This document shows positions 34,272 to 43,613 of a stretch of 64,000 bases of DNA, piece by piece; within the stretch, counting starts at the first letter, position 1; each line of letters begins with the position of its first letter. Made by a program: the position numbers and the translations under genes. Source of the stretch: Filosporella fistucella (Eukaryota > Ascomycota > Leotiomycetes > Helotiales). The notes beneath the pieces were generated by a model. The model saw nothing but the letters and a program-made list of their open reading frames with translations, did not search any database and was not told where the DNA came from. The DNA lies in contig JAQJZZ010000019.1 in assembly GCA_030077755.1 (NCBI GenBank), forward strand, positions 384,501 through 448,500, in the 5' to 3' direction.

Positions 34272-34917
34272 ATGAAGTGTGCGTATATTCCCAATGAGAG
34301 AAACAATGCACCGGACTGTGAAGCTGACTGGATTTAATTGCAGTCCTCAAGATCGGCCGTGTTGCCATCATCACCCGGGGCAGATATGCCGGAAAGAAGG
34401 TAAATTTCACCTCTCATGATCGCGCGCGATAAATTCCAACGCACGAAGATTGGGCTCGATTGGATTTACTGGATTGCGGGCGCAGATTGAAGAGAAGCAA
34501 GGCTGATGGGAAATCTACAGGTTGTGATCATTCAACCCCAAGATACTGGAAACAAGTCTCACCCATACCCTCACGCATTGGTCGCCGGTATTGAGCGTTA
34601 CCCATCCCAGATCACCCGAAGAATGTCAAAGACCCGTCAAGCAAAGCGCTCCAAGGTCAAGCCATTCATTAAGGTCATCAACTACAACCACTTGATGCCA
34701 ACACGTTATACACTTGAGTTGGAGGGACTGAAGGGAGCTGTTACTGCGGATACATTCAAGGAGGTTTCCCAACGAGAGGATGCGAAGAAGGTTGTCAAGA
34801 AGGCATTGGAGGAGAGATACACGTCAGGAAAGAACAGATGGTTCTTCACTCCTCTTAGTAGGGCTCTCATGCTGAAATCCAATCGGTGGAAAGCTAACAA
34901 AGTATCTAGGATTTTGA
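34272..34917 (+). CDS. 60S ribosomal protein L27 (eL27)
   Basis: Four exons, 34272..34278, 34344..34399, 34521..34857 and 34910..34917, give 135 aa, one residue off the usual ~136. The first exon is 7 nt (ATG AAG T) and the last contributes only 8 nt (completing Arg, then Phe and the stop). The protein starts [20 protein letters not shown], which contains the KOW motif, and ends WFFTPLRF, both diagnostic of eL27. It is a component of the large ribosomal subunit. The introns are 65, 121 and 52 bp. Reading through the last intron instead of splicing would replace the invariant RF end, so splicing is well supported. Confidence 0.95.
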
Positions 34918-35766
34918 ACAATTCCTCTGTGTCTTCGGGTTTCCGGCTGGGGTGTTTTGATGGCATTAGTGGCACTTGGTCGCAAATAACGAGCTAAAGA
35001 ATGCTGCATACAACTCAACATGAAGGATCTTGCTCTTATGGACTTGTGAACATGACATATGAAATACGAGCTAGCGGGAATACCAATTGCAAGCCGATGC
35101 AATGAAATGACCGAATTTGGATGAATTGGTTTCCCAAGAATCTTGAAACTTTGAGTATTTTGGACGAGTGCCCAGCTTAAGCAACAGCAACTGTAGCCGC
35201 TTTTCTTGACTCCGCCACTATCTCTATCTTATCTGTGCGAGTGCATAGATACGGCTTGTTAACTTGCATGGGGGAGTTTAGCTACAATTGAGGCCAAGGA
35301 TTTCTCCTTACACTTATTTAGCCGACTTTATTTCACTTGCCTCGAACTTTTGTCATTCGATAATAAATGACCATAAAGTGAATATTCTTGCAATTGGGTG
35401 ATTATGAAATAGTTTCGAAAAGCCTTTTCCTTTCTTCTCTAGCACTTTTCTATCGCTATCGCTATCGCTATTATTGGTAGATGGATGTGGTCTCCTTAGC
35501 CAAGCACAACTAAGGATTCTGTCAAGCCAATCGCTTCAGGTTTGAAGGAGGCGAGAGGATCTGAAGGTCATGCCATGAAAGGTTTCGACAACAGCTATAA
35601 TATTCTATATCATTATGCACAACGATATCTTATAGTTTCCTCGCAAATCGCACCCATGTTCTAGCCCCAGCCTTTGACTCCAACAAGATTGACATCTCAA
35701 ACCCTCATGTCGATCTTCTTTCTCACGAACACCTTCCTCGGCTCTGCGCCCAAGCTGACCAAGAAA
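34918..35766. other. Intergenic, convergent 3' ends
   Basis: 849 bases between eL27 and the GPR1/YaaH-type transporter. Nothing but a short hexanucleotide repeat at 35450-35472 is seen. Confidence 0.5.
35450..35472. repeat. Short (CTATCG)n microsatellite
   Basis: About three and a half copies of the hexamer CTATCG in the spacer between eL27 and the transporter gene. Confidence 0.8.
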
Positions 35767-36742
35767 TCATGAGAGTCTCGCCGACCGGCCTTTGATAACA
35801 GTACTCAGATCAAACACCGGCATCATCGCCGCAAGCGGCAAATCCAACTCAGCAAACATAATGACCGCCAGTAAATACCATCCAAATATCGCCGCCGCAA
35901 AGAACCTATCCCCAGTAGACACCAACAGCGTGGCTCCAACATCCATTCCCTGTGCCGTTGTCCAGAAAGCAGCTGCGGCGAGCGCGAACTCTAACGTAGC
36001 GGCTGTGAAGATAAGGGCGAAGACGACGTTGGTGCGAAGAGAGCAGACGAAGAAGATGAGGGGGAGGAGGCCCCTGAAGAGAGCGTAGAATGCGAACGAG
36101 GCTGCAAAGGCAGGTGTTTGTGTCTGTCCACCTGAGGGATCGTACGCCCCGACAGCGTTGTAGACAAGTTGGAAGGTGGCTGCGAAGGTGATGAAGTGGG
36201 CTCCGTAACCTGGGGATTTGTTGATCGAGGTATGTCTTTTAAGGAAAGCAGGGTTTACTAAAGAAAACGGCAGATGGGAATGTGTTACCGAGGAAAAATT
36301 CGAGCAAGCCGGATATGACGAGAAGCATGCCTCCGAAGAAATAGTTTACGCCGCTATGATTGTGTCAGTCATCAGACTTTGTACATGGCAGGGAGGGACA
36401 ATGGAACTTGCACGGTAGCTGACAATCCAGTTGCACCTCTCCATCCCATCAGCTCAGTCGATAGAGGAGAGAGAGCTACAAGTCGATAGAGGAGAGAGCT
36501 ACAGTGAAACCAACAAGTGCTCTGACAGCATCGTTAGCTTTCATTCTTCGCTCCTTATTCATACTTCGTTGTAGAGTAATATACAAAGGGGTCGGATTTC
36601 CAAATGTCTTTCTCAAGTCACCTTTTACTGCATTCTGAGGCGAGAGATATAATCTCTCAAAAACTTCTGGGGAAATGCTCAGAGATTGCTGGCGTTTGAG
36701 GTCTGTTCCCGAAGAGGAGCCGCTGCTATGACCGTTGTTCAT
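35767..36742 (-). CDS. GPR1/FUN34/YaaH-family (acetate) transporter, with an internal tandem duplication
   Basis: Exons are 36742..36585, an exon 2 ending at 36412, 36353..36259 and 36209..35767. The family signature N-P-x-P-L sits at the end of exon 1 (TFGNPTP). Membrane helices typical of the six-helix family follow: YFFGGMLLVISGLLEFFLGN, SYGAHFITFAATFQLVYNAV and downstream segments. Relatives move acetate or ammonium across the plasma membrane. From the usual-looking acceptor (exon 2 from 36521) a 23-25 bp tandem duplication shifts the frame into a TAG at 36478-36476. An alternative acceptor inside the first copy (TGTAG, exon 2 from 36498) restores an open frame of exactly the expected length, 260 aa, at the cost of changing ten residues after NPTP. 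So this is either a gene with a relocated splice site or a fresh pseudogene. Confidence 0.7.
36354..36411 (-). other. GC-AG intron of the transporter gene
   Basis: A 58 bp intron with donor GT|GCAAGT and acceptor ATAG. The phase 2 junction gives LSATVGVNYFFGG, as expected for the family. The nearby GT at 36413 would put the downstream exon out of frame, so the GC donor is required. Confidence 0.75.
36456..36503 (-). repeat. Tandem duplication (25 + 23 bp) inside the transporter exon
   Basis: Two adjacent copies, 36456-36480 and 36481-36503, read AGTCGATAGAGGAGAG... on the plus strand and differ only by one GA dinucleotide. The duplication adds a net 23 bp to exon 2. Confidence 0.95.
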
Positions 36743-38315
36743 CTTGTCGTTTTCACTGTATCTCTTTGGGTGACACTTTCTATTAATAGATTGGAGAAAG
36801 AAGGTAAGATCCAAGTACTCTTAGAGCAGAGTTATTAGAGCAAAGATAATTCAAACGACATCTACCCGCATGTCCGGAAGAGACAGAGTCGCATATATCA
36901 CAACCTCCTTTCTAGGCTCTAGCTAATTTCCCATATCGAAAAATGGTACCATCATATCACCAATCTCTTAGATCCCAACTAACCTATATCTCATCTAATC
37001 GACCCCATACCAGACTCAAATCCTCTAATCCCCAATCTCCAATCATTCCATCCAATCATCTCCCCTCCCCAACCAAGCCTCAACACCACTCCCTTTCCGC
37101 ACGACCTACGGCTGCAGTATCGGCATTTCATTCCCATTCCCTATACTATGTACTATAAATCGAACCAGAAACTTAAGCTTCATCTGCGCTAGAGCGTCGA
37201 ATAGCTGTCGACTCCCCGCAATCTGCCCCAGACTCGCTTGTGTGGTGGCCGCGGATGGGGGCTAGTGAGGCTGTTAGGGGGAGCATGCGGAATGCTGCCG
37301 CTGTGTTGTGAGCTGCACCTAGGTAATGTGAGATGTAGATGGAAAGGGGAATGACTCGTGAGAGTTCAGAGAGATGTGAGGATAGCTCATTTTATTGAAG
37401 TTATTGATTTGATGATAGATGTAGTTAGGCTTCTTGCTTATTGATGACACATTATTCAAGTTGGAACAATTCAGACAAACCAATTCCATGATGTCAAAAT
37501 AAGATACCTCTCCAACCGAAGAGTTCCTTTCCTGAAAGTCAATCTGAGAGTTTACGGGACAGTTTCACTGTATTTAGATCCTTGAAACGACGGGGGTGTT
37601 AAGGTTTGATGGCTGAAGCTCAGAGGCTTCAGGAGAACATCTCACCATGTGTTTGTGCATGGTTTCTTCTAGCATGAGTATGTGTAAGCTTAAATTTTGA
37701 GTAGTGGAGCGAGCTTTTTGGCAGACAGAGAACATAGAGTTGCCGCCGTTCGCGTTTCTCTTATGGTTGAAAGCGTCATTTCTTAATATTGACCGATGGT
37801 GCATACTGTTTTGCGCCTGTGCGCCTTCGAAAGATGTACGAACAGATGGATGGGAGTCATTACTCCTTTCACAACTTTCATACCATCTTCTTTGCTATTT
37901 AATTATCTGCTCGTCTCTGACAATATGCGTTTCACGGCTTAGGCTCAATTAGCGTCACTGAACAAAATCTTCATAACGGGAGAAGTATCGAAAGTTTAGT
38001 ATTTGAATGTCAATTTTCCGAAATAACTTCAACGCATTAAGCTTATGAAGTGAGAGCCATGGGAGGCGCAACTGCCAAATTTTGGGGAACTCCAGATAGA
38101 ATCATGTTCCAGCGCTCCAAGATCTCTCATGACCTTTTTGTGCTAGAAATACATTTATGAAATACTAGATTCCTTGTATGTTGCCGGTAAAAAACGGACT
38201 TCCTGTAGCTTCGAATCATGGAAAATACCAATAGAATAAGGTCAGATACCGAAGAAGAATTTCTCAAAGAGTCTGAGAATATGCTGCCCAGATAGCGAAT
38301 CTCTCTTCACCTCCA
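36743..38315. other. Intergenic, promoter side of the transporter gene
   Basis: 1.57 kb between two minus-strand genes, with C- and CT-rich stretches around 36940-37140 and otherwise AT-rich. Short frames (36943-37158, 37574-37952) have no recognisable content. Confidence 0.5.
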
Positions 38316-39110
38316 TCACCCAGTCGCCTTCTGTACCAGTCTCAATTTACACATTTCCAACTTTGGTGGGGTCCATTGCGAATTTCTTTCACGAAACTTT
38401 TTCCACTTCATCAAAGTCTTCTGTGTTCCACGAGGATTCTCAAAGAACTCATCGAACCACGCCTCAACTTTCTCTCTATGGATAATCTTTCCTGATGCAC
38501 CGCCTTTCTTCTCATCATTCTCAGCTAGAGTCTCCAATGGTTTGATTCTGTATTTTTGTGGCTCTTCAGAGTTCTCGTACTTGCTGTTGTCCATGATCGT
38601 GGTGATTGATTTGATAGAAGGATTCTCCACACAGGCATGGTAAAAGACAGTAAGACGGAGTCCGGCAACCGACACTGTTCTGTCAATTCGTTCGATAATC
38701 TTGAAAGGGAAAGCGATATGTTGGATCTTTTGTTCAGCGCAGCGTTTGGATACGTGTTCCAACCAGCTGAGGAACTGGAATGAGGAAGGGAAGTTGACAA
38801 AGTAGATTGTGTCAATGTTGAAGTTGATGTAGATGGATGGCACACGTGCGGATAGACGTTCCGTTTTGAATGATAGCTGGTTACCAATCAGACTGTAGTG
38901 TCGTTTGGCTTCTGCTCGAGACTCCCTATTCACTTGGAATATTCTCGGGACGTTTCCTGCAAATAGGCGGTATATGGCCTTGTAGTCATCATCCAGGACG
39001 AGATGCTCCCACTGAGCTCTTACGACTCTAGGCTCCATCGCCAAGAACCATATGTGCCGTCTGAGCTCGAGAGGAAGGCTCCTGAATTTATGAAATTTCC
39101 GTGGTGCCAT
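38316..39110 (-). CDS. 2EXR-domain protein
   Basis: A single-exon protein of 264 aa. The N-terminal FHKFRSLPLELRRHIWFLAM followed by PRVVRA, and later VPRIFQVNRESRAEAKRHY, is the 2EXR pattern (F-x-x-LP-x-ELR-x-x-IW ... VNRESR), an F-box-like domain expanded in Pezizomycotina. The middle continues with FNIDTIYFVNF, as in other members. No signal peptide or TM segment is present. The function of the family is unknown. Full length is plausible. Confidence 0.88.
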   Translation of the reverse strand: MAPRKFHKFRSLPLELRRHIWFLAMEPRVVRAQWEHLVLDDDYKAIYRLFAGNVPRIFQVNRESRAEAKRHYSLIGNQLSFKTERLSARVPSIYINFNIDTIYFVNFPSSFQFLSWLEHVSKRCAEQKIQHIAFPFKIIERIDRTVSVAGLRLTVFYHACVENPSIKSITTIMDNSKYENSEEPQKYRIKPLETLAENDEKKGGASGKIIHREKVEAWFDEFFENPRGTQKTLMKWKKFRERNSQWTPPKLEMCKLRLVQKATG

Positions 39111-40397
39111 AGCGACTCAGCAATTGTGACTGAGACAGCGCTTGAGACTCTTGCTGTGAAGTTGAAGAGCAAAGAGAGAACAAGCAAAAGCTCTATCGGG
39201 AGTAATGTTGGGGTGCTCGTGGTGACCACACTGGTATCCAGAACCTAAGGGTAACCTGGTCATGTCAGTTTATTGAACTTGAGGGCAAGATTCAGTGAGA
39301 AAATGAAGTACCATGCGATTCTTACCTTTGCAATTGAAGAAGCGACCAGGTAAGCAAATACCAAGCACTGGAATCTTTTTTCGAACTGCCATGAGATTCA
39401 AGAGAATAGTGTAAAAGCAGAAGTTGATCCTTTGTGTCGAAGGACGTAGAAGCCGGGAGGTTGGCGAGGGGGAGTGTGACAGTGCGAAAAGAGAAAGACC
39501 AAAGGAGGTGAATGGCAACCTCACTGCTACGTCTACGGAAAAAAAGGCCAACATGGCTGATTTCTAAGCCAGCGTGGATTCACAAATAGTCGCACTTCCC
39601 GAAATCCTTCTTCAATGAGGATAGTCCGAAATCTGCCTTGCAAGCGTTTATGGCAAAATCAAGTTCGACGAACATTCAAAATAGCATAAAAGATACCACC
39701 CGATCCTGGACCACACGGAAAGGAATCAATATTATATACCTAGCCACTTATATATTATTCTATTATTGTCTTGGCAAAGGCTGCTCTGATGAAGCATAGC
39801 CAGTCTACTCACAGAAGGGGTTGGGCACTGCAAAGTGTTCAACACAATTCAAGTCAGTGACAGACTATCATAACCACTAATCAGGATATATGAATTGATT
39901 GGGGTTAGTTTTGAATATGTGCAGTTAGCGCACCTTTCAAAGAGCTAATAGATGGCTGCGGTTATTTGAATGAGTGATTTTAGCAACAAACGGTAAACTT
40001 CCCGGGGTCGATATAGATATGGCTCTTTAGCAACAAGTTCAGAGAAGGCTAATTCTCAAGCTCATAATACATATTTTCAAAGTAAACGGTGTCAAATCCA
40101 CATGCTGTATATTTTTCAGATTGGTACAAATCATTCGATTTTTTTGCTCGCCACAAAAAAAACCTGGGCCATGAAAGACTCAAGTGAGAAGCTGGCAACT
40201 CCTCCTGCCTAATGCTGAAACGCCTAGACTTTCCAGCTTTGAGAATATATCCAAATTTGACGGTACGCTCCAAACTCCAAAGCCCATGCATGCATACAAA
40301 AACCTTCAATCCCGCCATCTACCATTTCTTTTTAGGCCTCTTTCGAATTATCTCAGAACTTATTTTAGAGCTCGCCACTTGACATTGCGTCTGAGCT
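39111..40397. other. Intergenic upstream of the 2EXR gene
   Basis: About 1.29 kb. A minus-strand segment around 39330-39392 ends in a good GTAAGA donor and could be an untranslated or alternative first exon of the 2EXR gene, but I cannot support it further. The rest is AT-rich and featureless. Confidence 0.4.
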
Positions 40398-41173
40398 TCA
40401 AGACAAGCCCAACTTTTGCTTTTTGATTCGAGGGAAAACTCCAATGAGGACCAGAATGGAAGTGACCAAAACAGCCCAAAGTTTGATCTTCAGGGTAGTG
40501 ATGTTATAAGTTGTCTGTGTAGCTGCTGCAACAGTAGCAAGCATGAAGACAAGGATCACATATCCACCGACTCTGTGGTACTTGTATATCGCCTTGGCGT
40601 TATCAACGCTACCGTACAGCTTTGGGACGTAGTATTGTGTGAATCCAACTACAGTCTGGATTCCTAAGAGAATATAGGTGATGAGACCAAGTATAGCATG
40701 AGGGGATTCGAAGTGAGTGCCATTGTGTGCAATCTTGTTGTATTCGATGACGATCAGACCAGCAATAAGAAGGTCAAGCCCGAAATTGTTGAGTAAGAAA
40801 TGGGCGACCGTTCCCTTTCGTTTCTGGTCAGCAGTATGTGTTGGCTGGAGAATGAGGATTGATTGAGTAAGGACCAAAATTCCGCCGGAGTTGAGGAGAG
40901 GGTGGGCAGAGAATAGGATGAGGTCGGAGAGGAAGACAGACGCCCACACAGAAGCAGTCAAGAGGAGGATTCCAGCTTGTGCAATGACTGCTGTGCCTAG
41001 AATTTTATTAGATACACTCTGAGCTGCAGCTGAGAGACTATACCTATGATGAGATTGTAGTAGAGAGGTCTTCCTTCTTGTTGTGAAGCATCACCAGCTC
41101 GTCCAAGGAGAGGCTCTTCTTCACCAGCCCCCGGAGCAATTGGGCCATCCGGGATTCCTGAAGCTGACGCCAT
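40398..41173 (-). CDS. Cytochrome b561-like integral membrane protein
   Basis: Exons 41173..41044 and 40996..40398 join over a 47 bp intron to give 242 aa. A short acidic cytosolic N-terminus (GAGEEEPLLGRAG, with a dileucine-type sorting motif) precedes about six membrane helices. Histidines at conserved places on helices, in LFSAHPLLNSGG, VAHFLLNN, ESPHAILGL and YKYHRVGGY, are the pattern of the b561 fold, which binds two haem b groups and moves electrons across a membrane, often ascorbate-linked or for ferric reduction. There is no DOMON domain. The acidic dileucine motif hints at vacuolar or endosomal location, which is inference. It is divergent from allantoicase with no evident link. Confidence 0.85.
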
Positions 41174-41894
41174 GATTCTTGGAGTTATAAGAGTGTAGGT
41201 ATAGTCAAGATTTGAAGAGTATGCGAGAAAAGTAAGAAGATGAAGGATGGAAAGATGGGGGGATGTTGTGAAGTACCTCGTCAGCTGTGTAGAAGAAATG
41301 CAGCTTGGTTCCTGTAGGTGTGCAATATCGATATGCACGCCCCGGTCAATTATCCCCACAATGACGCTACGAGCCCTAGCTGTAACCAATCACAGGTGAC
41401 ATATATTAATCAGATCTGAACATGAAGGTGTGCGCTCTGCAGTGTTACTGTGCAAGTATCACGACATTTGTCATAACATTTCATTTCCCTCGCACTCGGG
41501 TGGAAGACGAAAAAGAAGTGAAACTGGCAAGGCATGGCTTTGGAGATCGTTATTCGTCGTTGCTTGGTTCATCAAGTTCCATCCAGTCCAGTCCGCCTCA
41601 GCGCCCGCGGCCAGGCCTCCATGACTCTTGCCTCAGGAGCTGTACCGCGGCTTCCATTAGGTTGCAGGTCGAGCAGGTGCAGCCCGGGCAGGTTCCACCT
41701 CCACCGCAGTTTCCCTATCCCTAACTTCATGGTGTCCCATTAGTGGGGTTGTCGTATCGGACAACTCCGATAAGAAAAGCTTCTATTACTCGATAGTAAC
41801 TGAAAACTTTCTCTATAATAATCCCAACGTGAAGTTGGAATTGTCCTTCAAACTTCCTTTCCCTCTCATCGTCACATCTTCCCATTATCTAAAT
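41174..41894. other. Divergent intergenic region, b561 / allantoicase
   Basis: 721 bases forming the upstream regions of both genes. Apart from the two GATA-type sites listed separately and a C/G-rich patch at 41580-41700, nothing is seen. Confidence 0.5.
41768..41796 (+). promoter_or_regulatory. Two HGATAR sites upstream of allantoicase
   Basis: CGATAAG at 41768-41774 and CGATAG at 41791-41796 lie 100-127 bp upstream of the allantoicase ATG. GATA factors (AreA/NIT2, Gln3/Dal80) bind HGATAR and regulate allantoin catabolism genes in fungi. The site matches are seen directly; activity is inferred. Confidence 0.45.
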
Positions 41895-43172
41895 ATGGCT
41901 TTCGAGACTGAGTACAAGACAGACAATGTTGCGGCAACACCCGTTGCTGCAGACAAGATCGACGGAACCTTTCATTCTTCCACTATCGGTGAGTACAACA
42001 TATTGTTCACTTAAATGTCTTGGAAAAGAGGAGTTGGTAAGACAATCCCGATTCAACGAAATTGGGGGGTTCGGAAATTCCGCATGCATGAGCTGAAATG
42101 TCCAGCCTTCTCATCTCCTCTCTTACTCCAATAGATTCCTCTTCGGATATCCACGTGATCACATCTTTATGAAGATATTAGTACTAATTCTGGTTTAGAT
42201 CTGGTATCTGCAGCTCTCGGTGGAAAGGTGCTCTCCTTCTCCGATGAGTGGTTTGCAGAAGCCTCAAATCTGTTGACTCCCACGCCTCCCATCAGGCAGC
42301 CAGGGAAGATGGTTTATTCCGGAGCATGGTATGACGGCTGGGAGACTAGAAGACATAATACGGCCCCATTTGACTATGTGGTTATTCGTCTAGGTGTAGC
42401 ATCCGGAACCGTAGAAGGAATAGAAGTCGATACCGCGTTCTTCTCTGGCAATCACGCACCAGCAATCTCAGTTGAAGGTGTCTTCAGTTCCAGCGATGAT
42501 GAAGTAATTGGCTGGAAAGGAGATCGAGGAAAATGGGAGACTATTCTTGGATTACAAGAGTGTGGTCCGTCCCAAAGATTTGGCTGGAAGCTTACCGTTC
42601 CTACCACCAAAGCTTACACTCATGTTCGCTTAAATATGTACCCAGATGGAGGCATTGCTAGATTCAGACTCTTTGGCCATGCTGTTCCAGTCTTCCCAGA
42701 AGATAAAGATGCCATCTTTGATCTAGCTGCTGCTCAAAATGGTGGAGTTGCCATCTCCTGCAGCGACCAACACTTCGGAGTCATTGCAAATCTCATCCTT
42801 CCAGGACGTGGGAAGGATATGGGAGATGGATGGGAGACATCAAGATCTCGAGGTAAAGATCATGTGGATTGGGCTGTCATTCGACTCGGGGCCAAAGGTA
42901 CAATCCAAAGCCTGTTGGTAGATACTGCATTCTTCAGAGGCAATTTCCCGCAAAAGGTCAAGGTTGAAGCTATAGACTGGAGTGGAGAAGGTGAGCCTGG
43001 TGCATTCGCTGATGGATGGACGACTGTGGTTGAACCAAGCAAATGTGGACCAGACAAGGAGCACGAATTCGAATCACTGGTAAAGGACAAGCCATTCACA
43101 TATGTTAAATTAGTCATGATTCCTGATGGCGGAGTCAAAAGAATTAGAGTCTTTGGGAAGAGGAGTGTCTAG
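41895..43172 (+). CDS. Allantoicase
   Basis: Two exons, 41895..41988 and 42199..43172, give 355 aa across a 210 bp intron (GTGAGT donor, GTACTAATTC branch, TTTAG acceptor). The enzyme hydrolyses allantoate to ureidoglycolate and urea in purine degradation. The protein has the two-repeat architecture of the family: first GAWYDGWETRR, DYVVIRLGVASGTVEGIEVD and TAFFSGNHAP; then MGDGWETSRSRGKDH, DWAVIRLGAKGTIQSLLVD and TAFFRGNFPQ. Each repeat ends in a YPDGGIARFRLFG or IPDGGVKRIRVFG strand. The N-terminal SALGGKVLSFSDEWFAEASNL is also diagnostic. Length is normal. GATA sites upstream fit nitrogen control. No other purine-degradation gene is adjacent. Confidence 0.95.
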
Positions 43173-43613
43173 ACAAAATTAATTGCGGGAGCTCTTTACT
43201 AGACAGAGAAGAGGCAATATGATTTGTGGACCCAATTCCTCTGTTGGAGATATATTAAGCAAGAAATTCGCGTCCTCAATGACGCTCGAGAGGCTTCATA
43301 GGAATGTAGAAATTCGGAGTACCTATGCTCAAGTAGAATCATTACAACCTGTGTATCATATATTTTGGCTTCTCACGATAAGGGCAATGATAAGTCTGGC
43401 GATAACGAACTCTTTTAATTATTGAGGCCGTGCGCACGGACGCATTTGTACAACACCATCGTCATTCAGAAGCGTGACAGGTAGCAGCATTAAAATTGTC
43501 AAACCCGCACGAGACTCAGAAGAAGGCCAGACTATTCTGAAAACCGGCTCTCTCCTCTTTGGATGCGCTCCAGCAGATGATTAGGTACTATATGCGGTCC
43601 TCCCCATTCAACA
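43173..43613. other. Intergenic, allantoicase 3' / ankyrin-DIL promoter
   Basis: 441 bases between tandem plus-strand genes, with nothing further seen. Confidence 0.5.

Noticed and set aside
42151..42161. CACGTGATCAC in the allantoicase intron as a regulatory site
   Set aside because: A short palindrome within an intron with no supporting context; chance is sufficient.
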